A stretch of 64,000 nt of DNA from Porphyra umbilicalis. Lineage: Eukaryota; Rhodophyta; Bangiophyceae; Bangiales; Bangiaceae. Positions within the stretch are counted from its first letter, which is position 1. Each line of letters starts with the position of its first letter. Made by a program: the position numbers and the translations under genes. The notes below the pieces were generated by a model. It saw nothing but the letters and a program-made list of their open reading frames with translations, was not told the origin of the DNA and did not search any database. This document shows positions 44,604 through 56,458 of the stretch, piece by piece. The DNA is taken from assembly GCA_002049455.2 (NCBI GenBank), contig KV919091.1, positions 20,061-84,060 on the forward strand, read 5' to 3'.

Positions 44604-44755
44604 ATGGGCGACGCCATGGCCGAGCTCACGCAGTTGGAAAGGACCCCGTGCTTCAAGACCTAACGGCCAAGTTCCCGGCGGAGGCCAGCCTCAAGGCTGT
44701 GCTCTCCAGAGCCAAGCGTGAATATCCCGTAGAGAAGAATGGGACGTGTGTATGA
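44604..44755 (+). other. ORF remnant at the duplication breakpoint
   Basis: ATG at 44604 (MGDAMAEL) is shared with copy A. The frame ends at 44663 after leaving the duplication. A one-base shift would continue as PVLQDLTAKFPAEASLKAVLSRAK to a stop at 44755. It is unidentified and could be the original 3' part of a gene that copy A lost, or chance. Confidence 0.3.
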
Positions 44756-44869
44756 CCAGCAAGTGGTGCGTCTCTGCGTTTGCATTTTGTTCGCTACACT
44801 CATCCCCACGCAACCGTCTCGACACTCACGCGTCCCTATTTGATACTGGGTGGCACCGATCACAGAACT

Positions 44870-45680
44870 GGCACGACCCCCATCGCAACACGAACCGCAA
44901 GGCCGCACTACTCCCACAGCCGAACGACACGTACAGTTGCACGACCCCCACGGCGGCACCACTCCCAGAGCAGCACGACCCTCACGGCCGCACAGCCCCC
45001 ACCGCCACACGACTCCCACGCCCGCACGACCTTCGCGGCACCAATAACTCCACGGACGCAAACGCCCCACCGCCACACCACCCCCACCGCCACACGGCCC
45101 TCACGGCCGCACAGCACGCACGGCCGAACAGCACCAATGGCCCCACGACTCCCCAGGTGGCGAGGCGCGCACGGCCGCAAACGACCCTCAGCGCCTCACG
45201 ACACCCACGGCCGCATGACGCCCATGGCGGCACGACAACGATGGCGGCATCCCCCCTACCGGTGCATGACCCCCACGGCCGCACGACCCCGATGGACGCA
45301 CGACAACGACGGCGGCACGACCCCCACCGCAGCATGACCCGCACAGCCGCGCAATCCCCACCGTCACACGACCCCGACCGCCATTCGACATGGACGGCCG
45401 CACGACCCCGACCGCCGTGCAAACCGCACCGTCGCGCAAGCCTCACGGCCGCATGACCCGCATGGCCGCATGACACCCACGATGGCACGGCATCAAGAGC
45501 TGCACGACGCGCGTGATCGCGCAACCCCCCGCGCTCCCGGCCGCAAGACCCCCACGGCTGCATGACGCCGAAACCCGCACAAACCCCACCGCCGCACGAC
45601 CGCGACGGCCACACGACCCCCACTACCGCACGACCCCCACCCATCATGACTCTCACCGCTGCATGAACCCCACCGTCGCA
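44870..45680 (+). repeat. Degenerate 17-18-bp minisatellite
   Basis: Imperfect tandem copies of GCACGACCCCCACGGCC-like units, C-rich on plus, about 45 copies. Open frames on both strands are translated repeat. It starts about 240 bp after the right edge of copy B. Confidence 0.85.
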
Positions 45681-48330
45681 TGCAGCCAGACGCCTTCAGC
45701 AGCCGCAGGGATTCAGCGGCGATGCCCGTGGAACGCAACAGGGATGGTGAGTCGCAACCGCCTGCCCGGCTGCCCCCCGCTCACCCGCCCGCCCACCCAC
45801 CAGCGAGCCCGCGTTCCTGATCACGCGCCCGCTGGCATGCTGTGGACCGGCCGTAGCACAAGAGATAGGTCAGCCAGCTGGATGCCTGCACGCATCGAGG
45901 GTGATGTGAATCACTGGGCAGACGCTCGGCGCAAAGAATTCTGCTCGAAAGCCGGAAGCGGGAGGGAACGGCCACGTTTCTTCACAACGACCGTCGTCGC
46001 GACCAGCCTCGCTTCCCCCGCCCGCCTGTCGTCATCCCCCATATCCCCATCGGCACGAAAATCCCCCCCCCCCCGCAGTCCGGGCCGGGCGGCCGGTCAG
46101 TGCCAGTGGAGCCAAAACGGGGCCATCACGGCGCATGTCGCGGAAATTTGATGAACTTCTAACTTTGCATTGTCAGTCCGTCGGCAAGGGCGCCACTCGC
46201 ACCACCGATGGATCTCCTCACTCGACCAGACGCCGGCGACGTGTCCTCCGTCGTCGGCGGCGTCAGTTCCGCGCCACGGCGGACATTTCCGTGGAAGACG
46301 GGAACGAGAGGAGGTGAAGGGGCGAACGCAGCGGGGAAGTGGGAAGGGGGGGGAGCAATGACAATAGGAACGCAGGGCGGCGTCCACAGGCGACGTCAAG
46401 GCCTGTGCCCGAGCGCCGACGCCAGCATCGCCGCTGCGACGCCCCCATCCCCCCAGCATGCCCCCCACACCGGGCACGTCAGGTTCCCCCCCGCCAGCTT
46501 GACCGCGTCGAGACGACGAGCAGCGCCGAAACGAACAGCAACGTCACCGCGCTGGTCGTCCGTGGGGGCAACGACTACCATCGGCACCCCGTCCCGCTTC
46601 CGGAAAACGGCGACCGCCGGCAGCAGCGGCACAGCGACGATGGCTTCCGAGACCAGAAGGGAGATAGGAAACCACCAGGGTACGAGGGCGTCGGCCACGG
46701 CGCTGGCGGCGGCGTAGGAGGTAGAGGATGGCTTGTCGGCGGGCGGCCATCACGTGGCCATCGCTCGCACGCGACAAAACTCAACTAGGTGCGGAAGCGC
46801 TGCAGATGCGGAGCACAGATGGGGGGGGGCACGGCGGCGGCGAGATGCCGTGGGCGGCGGCTGGGGGGGCATCGTTGGGCCACGGGGGCGGGGGGGGTAC
46901 CGACACGCCTTGCGGCCACGGCAGCACACCGGCGGCGCGAGGCGAATGGAGGGCCGCAGGAAGTGAGCCAGGCGGCGAGGTCCACTGAGCAGAGAGTCGG
47001 CCCACAAAAAGAGAGTGCGCAGACAGACCACGGAGCCACGCAAGTTACCCTCGCCAGAGGAGGGGCGGGAGCCAAGCGCCAAGGCGACACAACCGGACGA
47101 GCACAACGGCGGCGCCGCGGGGGTAGCAGTGGCCGAGACCGGAAGAGTCTGCGCATGCGGCCGGTCGAAGTGGAGAGGCCGCCGACCGGCAGCGGTGCTT
47201 CCGGGGTGGGGGTGGGCCGTCTGGTGCACAAGACGGCCCACCCCCCCACGGCCGCCGGCCGGCAGCCCGCGCCCACCCACACAGGCACGCGCTGGCTGCC
47301 GTGTGCGGCTGGGAGGGCGCCGCGCGTGTCCGGGCGCAAACCTGGCGTCGCTTGCAACATCCCAGTGGCGAAAGAAGGCGCGGATCGGCAGATTCTCCGC
47401 GGGGCCCGCGTGGCTCCCCCCTGAATGGTCATTGTCTCGGCCAGCCAGTATCACGATTGTTTTCCCAGAAAATGGTACGGGTTACCGAAAGAGCGCAGGA
47501 TTTAAGCTAAAACCAATGACGCCTCAGCACCTCATCGGGCATGCACGCACCTTATCAGCATGCAATCACACCACGTCGCCAGCAAAATACGCTTGGGCAG
47601 GTACTTCGTGTGAATATATATTTAGCGGGAAATCGAAAAAGGCCTTCGCAGACGATCCGCCTCTCGCCCCCAACCCACCCCCGGCCTGGTCTGGGGAGGA
47701 GCCTATTGGAGTTGAGGAGTGCACATCAGCCGGTCGTGGGGGTAAGTGGGCCGTGTGTGGTGCCCTTGTTGGTGTGGGTGTGCCACCCCCCTGCGCGCAT
47801 ACCAGCAGCACCCGACGTTCCCCGCCGCCCCCCCCCCTCCCGCCACCCGACGACCGTGCGCAGCCGCACCCAGCGGCACACGCGACCGAGAAGGCGGTGT
47901 CTGACAGCTCGCGCCTGCGCGGCGACGGCGGCGTTCGGTCCGGGACCGCACCGTGCTGTGCTGGCGGTCGGCGACAGCGCCGCCGCTGACCGGTGGCCGA
48001 GCCGCGGCACGCGGGGGCGGGGCCGCAGTGCAGCTGGCTGCGGTTCGCGCGTGCGACGGTCGGGCCACGACCGCGCCGGCCGAGGGGCCGCGCATGCGGT
48101 CGTCGGGTCGCTCGCGAGCGACAGAGTGGCGCGGCCCCGCCCCCCGCGTGCAGATGCTCCAGAGGCCGCGTTGCTACCCCGGGACGCGGCGGACTGCGGG
48201 GCGCGGTCATCGGACCAATGTGGCTTTCCACCAATCATACCAGTCCGCCGACAGTCCGACGATCGACCCTACCCCCCTTCATAAGCAAGATCGGTTGAAA
48301 TATATTTTGGTTAAAATGCGCACGAGGGCG
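45681..48330. other. Interval with no recognised gene
   Basis: Mixed GC-rich sequence with several overlapping open frames but no domain I recognise. There is an inverted pair GGTGGGCCGTCTGGTGCACA / AGACGGCCCACCCC around 47203-47250. No transposon ends were identified. Confidence 0.4.
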
Positions 48331-48552
48331 GCAAGGCCGGCAAGGCCGGCGGCGCGGGCGACGAGGCCGCGGGCGATGGTGGCAAGGCCGGAGGCTCTGG
48401 TAAGGACGGCACAGGCCGGCGGCGCGGGCGGTTCTCCTTGCGACGCGGGCGACAAGGGCCGGCGGCGCGGGCGATTCGCGCTGCGGCGCGAGCGGCAAGA
48501 GCCGGCGGCGCGGGCGCCAAGCCCGGCGGCTACGTACGGAGGCGGCAAGGGT
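48330..48552 (+). repeat. Short GC-rich repeat block (GGCGGCGCGGGCGA-like)
   Basis: Repeated GGCCGGCGGCGCGGGCGA units spaced by about 30-35 bp, directly before the ORF at 48573. Confidence 0.6.
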
Positions 48553-48572
48553 TAACACCCAAATACACCAGC

Positions 48573-49010
48573 ATGGTCGATCCCGCGGCGATGGCGGTGA
48601 ACGGCGGCGACGCAAACGGCGAGGCGCACGTGTCTCACGCCGTTGCGGGTGACGGACCCGATGTCGATCGGTCCACCGACCCAGAGATGTTGCGCCAGTT
48701 TCGGCCTAGCGGCTTTTTCTACGTGCACGTTGGCCCGACCGAGGCGGTCGATGGGATCACGGTCATTGCTGACCAGAGTCTGTACGACGCTTGCGTCCGC
48801 AACCGCGCTCGCGCACACATTCGACGTATTCACGCGCGGTACGAGGCCCTGCCGGGCTTCATCGATGTGTTGGCCGAACCCGGTGCGCCCAGCCATGCTC
48901 GTGACCGCGGCGTGGCCGACGTCGATGGGAACCCGTTCTTTGGAAACCAGGGGCCGCAGCGCCGTTTATATGAGGTCATGTCGGTTTGCAACGAGGTCAT
49001 TCGGTACTAA
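48573..49010 (+). CDS. Unidentified ORF, in frame to 49108 past one TAA
   Basis: From ATG at 48573 the product has ordinary amino-acid composition rather than repeat-like composition (FRPSGFFYVHVGPTEAVDG, SLYDACVRNRARAHIRRIHARYEALPGFIDVL). It ends at TAA 49008-49010. The same frame continues as VPLHPFHRLVYTNALLFPVKG to a second TAA at 49108, suggesting a longer ancestral frame. I do not recognise the family. It could be a fragment of a mobile-element protein, given the surroundings. Confidence 0.45.
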   Translation: MVDPAAMAVNGGDANGEAHVSHAVAGDGPDVDRSTDPEMLRQFRPSGFFYVHVGPTEAVDGITVIADQSLYDACVRNRARAHIRRIHARYEALPGFIDVLAEPGAPSHARDRGVADVDGNPFFGNQGPQRRLYEVMSVCNEVIRY

Positions 49011-49108
49011 GTGCCGTTGCACCCGTTCCACCGCTTGGTGTACACCAACGCTCTGTTGTTTCCGGTGAAGGGGACCGAGACATTCGAGGCGGCGGCCATT
49101 TTTGTTTA

Positions 49109-50130
49109 ACTTTAGTGGGAGACGATATGGTCTGGTCACCGCCGCGTTTGCCGCCGCCATCTGGTCCAAGGAGAGGGAGCATACGACACGTCCGGGGAAA
49201 ACTCGACCAAAACATGACTTTTTCATAGAGAATCGTTCCTGGCGCTCTGGAGGGTCCTGGGAACGTAAACGTGTATCGTAAAGTGTACAAATGCCTCCTT
49301 CTAACATTTCTCGCCCCTCCAAGTTCAAAGCGGCCAGATATGCCGCTTCCTCCCTTGAGTGACCTGTCTTTCTGCTGGCCAACTTTCTCTGTGCTTCGGC
49401 TTCTGTACATCCCGTAAACTCGATAGAGGCTGAAAAGCCAGAGCAGGAGGGTCGTAGGATGCCCACAGCGCGTAGCGTCCTTTCAGCCAACCTAGCCACC
49501 CCAGTATTGTTCGTACGAGTCGCCTGCAGAAGCGGCGTGCTACCAAAGCACTCTTGGCCCTCTCTTACAGTCCCGTGAGATCCCCACTCACACGTATCCG
49601 TGTCTTATGACCAGTCATGGGCGGATGCATCATTGACGTACTCTGGCACCTGCTAGCAACAGGAGGCCACCAGCGGCCCGTGTGGTCAACTAAAGTACTT
49701 TGCCAAGGCACTCTAGACGCGCATTGCACTATACGCGGCTTCAGAAGCACTGCAACATCCAGTACGAGCCGATAACAGATGACGCATAACCCCGCCTGCT
49801 TGCATGTCGCCCTCTCACCCACATTCACTCTCCACTCCAGTTTCGTCTGCGCTACCATCACTTGCAGCAGACCGACTAAACACCAGGCACTCGGTCGACA
49901 GCTTGGCCTTCCTCGGGCGCCTCCCTGCCGAGCAACACCAACGCTGGCCGTGACCGCCGCTAGCAGCTCCAACCGCCAGCCACCGACACCAGCCGCCCCA
50001 CCCACACCCCACGGCCGCGGACCGGCCACCCCAACACCCTCCTGCTACAGCCGCCGCTTAACACCGACGACCCACCCCCCTGAAGACTATGCACACACCA
50101 GGGCTTCCGCCGGCAAAATCCGGTGGGGGT
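49109..50130. other. Interval with no recognised gene
   Basis: Less GC-rich than average. No domain or element end identified. Confidence 0.4.
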
Positions 50131-50580
50131 GGCGGCCAGCGCCGGAGGTCACGGCGGCAGCTGGGGCCACGGCCGGCCGCGGGGGTGACGGCGGCGGCTA
50201 GGGCTAAGGCCGGCGCCGGTGACGGCGCCAGCGACGGGAGCCGAGGTCAGGGACGGGAGCGGAGGCCGCGGTGGGGACGGCTCCGGCAGCGGGGGCGGCT
50301 GCCACCGGCCAGGACAGCGGCAGCGGCAGGGGAGGCTGCGGCGGCTGGGACAACGGCCGGCGGCGGGGGAAGCGGCCAGCGACTGGGGCGGAGGCCAGGG
50401 GAGGGCGCGGTGGCCGCAGGGGTGTTGGCGGCGGCGGCGACGGGGGCAGTGACTGCGGCGGGTAAGGCGGCCAAAGGCGCGGGCGGCGGCCAAAGGCGAC
50501 GGCGCCGGCCAGAGGCGGGGGCGGCGGCCGGCGGCGGGGGCGGCGCTCCTGGGGGGGGTGGGGGTGGAGGCTAGCGGCGG
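50130..50580 (+). repeat. Degenerate G-rich GGCGGC repeat
   Basis: Same style as 15945-18730 but shorter. Open frames on both strands are by-products. Confidence 0.75.
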
Positions 50581-51084
50581 GCGCGCTGGTGCCCGGCAGC
50601 TGGCCTGGGGAATGGGGGGCAGATCCGGCCAGCAAGAAAATGGAGGTGTCAAAAAGTGGTGTGACAAATCGAGTTTCATTCTACACTCAAAGCCGCGACC
50701 GACGACGATCGCCCGCCAGCGCCCACGATCGGTCAGGAGCCGCACATGGGGCCATCCCCCCCAGATGGGCCAGAACCCCTGAACTCGCGCCGGGGCCTTC
50801 TCCCAGATGGCCATGAAACCCTGGAACTCGTGGGGACCGAGTTCTTTACCCTTGAACTCGTTGGAACTCTTCCTCTATCGTCGCGTCCCGCCGACTGCCG
50901 TTTCCAACCCCAAGCATCCCCATCCCCCATCCAATCCCATTGTGGATGGACGTTTTTGGGCGCTGTGAGCGCCCTCTCATTATCCAGCGGCGATGGGTTT
51001 GGATGGGCTTTTGAGTACGGAGCGAGCTGGTGACACGCGGCCATCAAGTTCGGCGAGGCCGTTTCTTTTATGCTTGCTCGAGAC

Positions 51085-51995
51085 CGCGGAGGTAATTCAA
51101 GGTGTGATTGGGCCAGCATCGTCTCTTTGCCTACCGCAAGACTTGCTAACTGTAGCCCCCATTCCTTTCGAGCGTGGCACGCCATGCGCGGCGGCGTGGC
51201 AAGCCACGCGCGGTGCGGGCGCCGGGATGACCTCGGATCCTGGTTAACCTCCAACAAAATTTACCGTTTTGATAGTATTTGTAGCTTAAGTCAGATTGAT
51301 TGTTTCCACCTCGTCGTCGTCGCAATCGGGGCAGCGACCGTCATCTTCGCGCTCATTGGCGCCGACACGATCTGACTTGGTCATCGAAAGCCCGTCAAGT
51401 CAGCGAGGTCGCAAAACGCCGTGCTCCTCGTAGAAATGAGCAAATCACTTCAATAACGCAAAACATCCGTCAAAAGCATAGTGCCGCAGGCGTCGCACTC
51501 TCTGCGCTGTGCACCGCACGGTGTTTAGGGAGCTACTTACAACAGTGCCTGAAGAATTGGCCAGAACGGACACTGCTGCTCGCGCGCAAAGACCCATATG
51601 TGAGACCCAATGGTGTGGTCGCATGGCTTCAATACCAAGTTCCTGAATATGAAACGGCCGAGACTGCCGAGGATCACACGCTGAATCTCGGGCGGGCACT
51701 CTCACGGGCGGACCTGGGACCACGCCGTTGCGTGGAAATGCCAATTCAAAAAGAAAAGAAAAGCCCATCCGTCCCATCCGCGACCGGATTGGATGGGCTT
51801 TGGGGCCCCATCCGCGATGGGTTTGGATGGGCAGTCGGCGGGCCACGACGATCGTCACGGCCTGCAGAATCCCCATCCGTCCCCATCCAAAGCCTATCCG
51901 TATCTAAAACTCTGATGGATGGGCGTTTTTGACGTCTGTGAGCGCCTCCCGATTCCCCATCCAAAGAGTTACTGGGATGGGCTTCCTCGACCGGG
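51085..51995 (+). mobile_element. Interspersed 0.9-kb repeat, copy 2
   Basis: Colinear with 27375-28295 (ATTGGGCCAGCATC, ACTGTAGCCCCC, AAACGCCGTGCTCC, GAAACGGCCGAGACTGCCGAGG) and ending with CCCATCC/GGATGGG motifs at 51765-51985. A third partial CCCATCC tail with GGATGGACGTTTTTGGGCGC lies at 50925-51010, just before it. The copies are diverged, so the family is old. Confidence 0.6.
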
Positions 51996-51999
51996 GCCA

Positions 52000-52600
52000 G
52001 TCGAAAGTCACAGAACTTTTGTGCAGCACAGCCGTTTCTTTCCGGCCCTCGTCACTTCCACGGAAAAATTGGGGGTGTAACTGACCACGCCCACTCCACG
52101 AGCGTGGAGTTTTTCTCAGCCAATGACAAGGGCGTATTCTCAATCGCCCAGCAGGCGTACAATTGCCCTCAATTGAGCCTTCGGCGGCTGTCGATCGGCC
52201 AAAATCGAGAGCTTAAAAATCCATAGATCCACCGCTTGGCACCGTCGGTCGTTGATGGAATCCGACGCTGCTGGCGCGAGCCGTACTCACCCGTCCTGCG
52301 GATGGCTGTGCCGCGTTTTCCTCCCCTGGCACATTGATCGTGCACAGACAGCCGCGCTCCTGCCGTGGTTCGTCGGCGTACTGAGCGGCCGCCGTTGCCG
52401 CACGCGTATCCTGCGGACCGGCGCGAGTTCGTATGAGCGGTGGAGGTAGGTTTGGAGGGCGGGCGCTGCTGCGTTTCGTCGTCGCGTCATACCGCCATCG
52501 TGCGTCCACCCCCCCTGGGGGGTGGCTGGATGGCTGTTGTTGGCCGTTTTTGGCCGTTCATTGCCGTTATCGGTGAGGGGGGGCAGTGAGGGGTGCGCGT
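52000..52600. other. Interval with no recognised gene
   Basis: No domain recognised. It leads into the GC-rich repeats that follow. Confidence 0.4.
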
Positions 52601-52929
52601 TATTCGCGCGCCGCGGTCCGGCGGGCGTTGACGGAGGTGGCCTGGGTGGACAGCGGTGCGCCCCTGGGTCGGCGGTGGGGGTCGGTTTGCGGATGGCGGG
52701 GTGAAGGGCGCGTTTTTCTGCGCGCGGCCACCGCAGCTGGGGTGTGGTAGGATGGCTCTTTTGGGGGCGGCGGGCGGGCCGCGAGTGCTTCTCGTGCCAA
52801 GCTACAGCGGGCACTGACGGGAAAGGTCTGGGTGGACGGTGGTGCGGCCAGTGTCGACGGTGAGGATCGGTTCCGGGGAGGGGGGGTGGGCGGCGCTTTC
52901 TTGGCGCGCCACCACCGCTGCTGCAGCGT

Positions 52930-53475
52930 GGTTGTATGCCTCTGTTCGAGGGGCTGGGTGGGTGGCTTTTCTGCGCTGCGCCGGGCCCTCGCGGCTGCTG
53001 CGGCTGGCGGCGGCTCCTGCTGCCGCTGCCAGCGGTCCCTGGGGGGCGGCTGGCGGGGGCCGGCGGGCACCGCACTTTTGGTGGGCGCCGCGCGCCTGGC
53101 CTTTTGGTGCCGCCCCGGGCCGCTGCCGCTGCTGCCGCTGCCCGCGGCTGCTGCTGGCGCTGCCGGAAGCCCCTGGGCGGCGGCTGGGGCCCCAGCCGGG
53201 GGGGGCCGGGCGGGCAGCGTGCTTTTCGCGGGTGCCGCGCGCCCGGCGTTTTGGCGCTGCTCCGGGCCGCCGCGGCTGCTGCCGCTGCCCGTGGCTGCTG
53301 CTGGCGCTGCCGGCAGCCCCTGGGCGGCGGCTGGGGGGGGGCCGGGCGGGCAGCGCGCTTTTCGCGGGCGCCGCGCGCCTGGAGTTTCTGCGCTGCCCCG
53401 GGCCGCCGCGGCTCCTGCCGCTGCCCGCGGCTGCTGCTGGCGCTGCCAATCGCGGTGCTTTGGGGGGCTGCTGTG
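52930..53475 (+). repeat. Minisatellite, unit about 136-146 bp, about 4 copies
   Basis: Units register on GCCGGGCGGGCAGCG at 53205 and 53341 (period 136) and on GCCGGCGGGCACCG at 53059 (period 146). Each contains CGCTTTTCGCGGG.GCCGCGCGCC and GGCTGCTGCTGGCGCTGCC. Related sequence may extend left to about 52600. The Pro-rich minus-strand open frames are probably translated repeat. Confidence 0.75.
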
Positions 53476-53777
53476 GCGGGGCGCAGGCGCGGTACTGCTC
53501 TTGGGCGCAGGAAGTGGCCGTGTGGCCCCTCGCGCGCGGCTGGGCGCCGTCGTCTGGGCGCTGCTGGCTGCATAGCAGGGTGTCAGTAGGTGGCTGCCGG
53601 CCGTTCTCGACTCTTTCCAGTCTGCCTGGCATCCACCCCCATCAAATTGACGTCGCCCGACCGCTAGTATTGGCCAGTCCCTTCCGCTCGCCGCTGTTCG
53701 CCTCACCATCCCCCACCCTTATTCCTCTTTCCACCCGTCCCTTCTCGCTGTTCCCTCCTGTCTTCATCATCGTCACC

Positions 53778-55742
53778 ATGACGCCGTCGACCCCGCCCAC
53801 CGTGTCGTCCCTGCCGGCAACCTCCATCGACGACGCGCGGATGATCTCCTCCGAGCTAGGTGCCGACCGTACGGCCGGCTCGTCGGTGCGCGCCCCGGGC
53901 GTTGCCATTGCGGCGGCCCAGGGGTCCATGACGGCCGACATCATGGCGCCACGTGTCACGACGGCGCTCACTCCGATGATCCCGTCGACGGCGACGCCGG
54001 CCGGCGCCACGTCGGCCACTGCCGTAGCCGGTGTGGTGGGCGCGGCGGTCATTACGCCCTACCTCGCCGCCACGCCGGTCACGACGGCCGCCTCCGCCCC
54101 TAAGCCGGTCATCACTCGGCCAAAGTGGCGGTGCCGGTCATCTCGTCCTCGGAGGTGGCGGCGGTCATTGCACCGGCCGAGGCGGCGGCGGCGGTCCTTT
54201 CGCCCGCCCAAGTGGCGGCGGTGGGGTTGACGTGCGCCCCGGTGGTGGTGGTGAGGTTGACGTCCGCCGCGGTGGCGGCGGCTGGGGCGGCGCCCGCCTC
54301 GGTTGCGCCGGCGGTGATTTCGCCCGCCCCTGTTGCAGCGCAGGTGCTCACGCGCAGCGTGATGACGATATCCCAGATGGCGGCGCCGCACGAGACGCCC
54401 ATCCTCATTTCGATGCCGGTAGTCTCTCCACCCAAGGTGGGGGCGCCGATTGTCACGCCCGCCCCAGAGACGGAGACGGTGCCGATGGTGACGACTGCCG
54501 CGATGGCCGCGGTAAGCACGCCGTCTGTGACGCCCGCCGCTGTGGCGGCGGCAGTGGGGACGCCCGCGGCGATGAGGGCGCCGGTCGTGCCGCCTGTGGC
54601 TGTGGCAGAGGTCAGCACGCTCGCGGCACTTGCGCCGCCGTTTGGCGAGGCCGTTACCGTCACAAGGGTGGACGGTTCGACCTCTTCCGGCCCGCATTCG
54701 GTCATCAAGATCACCGCAGCGGCGCTTTCCATCAGCGTGGCCGCCGTGGTGGCACCCGACGTCAACACGTCCGCCGTGGCGACGCCGGCAGTCAACGCGG
54801 CTCCTGTGGCCGCGGCGGTGCTGCCGGCCAGCACGCCTGCTGTGGCAACACCATCTGTCGTGTCCTTCTCGGCAGTTGCATCGGCAACGACCGATTCTAC
54901 CGTTGCTAGTGGTGGGCCAGGCATGGGGACGGCGGCATGCGTGAACCCGGCCGTCCGCGGTTCTGCCGCCTTCGTCGCTCTGATGGAGGCATCGGGCGCG
55001 GCTGTTCGTGCGCAAGAGCATGCCGTCAACAAAAACCGGACGGTCACGATGCAGCGGCTTGGGCGCTACATCAACGCCGTAAACGGGTACAGTGTGTCCA
55101 GCAAGACTCTGGAGGAGGCAGCGGCGATGATCGCGAGCGCCTCGGCCATGGAGGATAGCAACGAAGATCTGCAAGTTGTCATCCACCTGTCGGGCGTCTC
55201 GGCCATAGGCAACCTCAGCTGGAAGAGCCTCTTCGGTCAAGGGGCGTACGTCGACCCTGACGTTCTGCGCGTCTTCGGGCAGGCGCACCAGTTTTGCCGT
55301 GGCCGCGACGTGCTGGCGCGCGCCCGCCTCTCTGCGGACGCTGAAGCGCGTCTGGTCGGCACTCTTCACCGCGGCCAGTCGGCTATCCCTACATCGAGCT
55401 CTCCAACCCCAATCGCTGCAACAACCGAGGACGAGGAGATACTGGAAGCGTTCACCCCCCCCGTCGACAGCATCCTCCCTCCGCACGTGAGCATCCAGCG
55501 GCTTGCCCACGTGGTAGCCCGCGCCCGCTCGGCGTCGCCGCCGGGCCGCTTTTCAGTGGGCAGCGCGGCGCACTCCTCGACGGTAAGCGACGGTAGGGCG
55601 GCCAGTGGCGGCGACAGTGACGGCGCGCAGCTGGCGGGGGTGGGGATACTCTGTGTGCTGGAGAACATCCCCCCCCCGGCGCTGGTGACACCGATCAAGT
55701 CTGCCGTGGACCTCATCAAGGGCCTGTTTTTCAACCGCCGGG
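53778..55742 (+). CDS. Unidentified alanine/valine/threonine-rich protein, cut by a Copia element
   Basis: ATG at 53778 has a CACCATG context. The frame of the first 115 codons joins the frame of 54125-55885 by a one-base shift near 54115. The first two thirds are built of degenerate VxTPAxVAAxV-like repeats. The last part is more globular (AAFVALMEASGAAVRAQEHAV, TVTMQRLGRYINAVNGYSV, LSWKSLFGQGAYVDPDVLRVF). At 55743, directly after GLFFNRR, the Copia LTR begins, so the real C-terminus probably lies elsewhere, perhaps in 58440-59212. No family is recognised; it could be a host gene or another mobile-element protein. Confidence 0.5.
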
Positions 55743-56458
55743 TGTTGAAACGCAGTGGGGATAGGGGATGGGGGACCACGGTGAAGTGGTTGAGTGGCTT
55801 GAGCTTGTATGTATGTGTGCGAACGTGCTTTGTTGGTTGTCTCTCCAAAGCGCCCCTCTTCCCATCAAGGGCACTCCTCAAGTAGTCCAAGTCGGAGCAC
55901 TCAAGCCCACCACGCAGCCCAAGCAGCTCGTCCGCGCACGCGCCCGCCCACACTCTGAATCAAAACGCTCACCAAATCAAAGCATCAGGGATCAAAGCAA
56001 AGCCCACGCAAATCAAAGCATCAGAAGCGCAAGAACAAAAACTGTGAAATCGCCAAAATTTCACTCAAAATCGCACGGGTACAAATGTCGACTGCACCAG
56101 TGGTCACTAAACCGCGAGGAAGTCGCATGGGTAGCCTAGTGGGAAGTAGGCACCCACTCTCATTAGGCGTGACCTTCGGGTCGCGTCCGGGAGTCGGGGG
56201 TTCGAACCCTGTCAATACGTGGTTTCTTGAAATTTGCTTTTTTACAGCAGGAGGGCTTACAGAGGCGTTGAGCATGACGTTCCAACACGCCCCCTTGCTT
56301 GACGCCGCCTGACAGCTGACCGCCCTTGAAGTACCTGTCGAGAAGTAAGTCCGCCTAGATTCTTGACGTCCCAAATCCGATACCGCCCGTCATGGCCGCT
56401 TTGGAGGACCAATGTACTTACCTCCGGATGTACTTACGGCGCGTACATGAAGTCAACA
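55743..56458 (-). mobile_element. Copia 3' LTR (716 bp)
   Basis: Bounded on the plus strand by TGTTGA at 55743 and TCAACA at 56458, i.e. inverted TG..CA ends. Read on the minus strand, the purine stretch GATGGGGATG sits directly before the LTR start, as a polypurine tract should, and the pol stop codon overlaps the first LTR bases. No 5' LTR was found, so the two LTRs cannot be compared. Confidence 0.65.
56125..56216 (+). other. tRNA-like sequence inside the Copia LTR
   Basis: It has an A-box-like TAGCCTAGTGG (56132) and a perfect B-box GGTTCGAACCC (56199-56209). The D stem GCCT/AGGC pairs, and a GACC-TTCG-GGTC hairpin sits where a class-II variable arm would be. The acceptor stem does not pair and the anticodon stem is poor (at best a CAT loop), so it is not a working tRNA gene. 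It may be a tRNA-derived SINE head or an internal pol III-type promoter remnant. Confidence 0.45.

Larger units (their letters stand above)
32882..44627 (+). repeat. Segmental duplication, copy B
   Basis: This is the direct repeat of 1-12406. Position 32882 aligns with position 1, and the homology probably extends further left than can be seen. Copy B lacks the AT-rich hAT-like MITE of copy A. It has three rather than two units of the 17-bp repeat, a poly-C tract of 77 rather than 27, and different homopolymer lengths inside the three recognisable genes. Its right end meets unrelated sequence at 44627, shortly before a minisatellite. Confidence 0.97.

Noticed and set aside
44780-45656. Histidine/threonine/proline-rich ORFs on both strands
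   Set aside because: Translated 17-18-bp minisatellite units.
44870-45680. CRISPR-like array
   Set aside because: Units are 17-18 bp and contiguous without unique spacers, in a eukaryotic context.
52287-53709. Proline/alanine-rich minus-strand ORFs of 370-430 codons
   Set aside because: They follow the 136-146-bp tandem repeat and show no domain; kept only as a repeat.
56125-56216. Functional tRNA gene
   Set aside because: The acceptor stem does not pair and the anticodon stem has mismatches, although the A-box, B-box and D stem are present.
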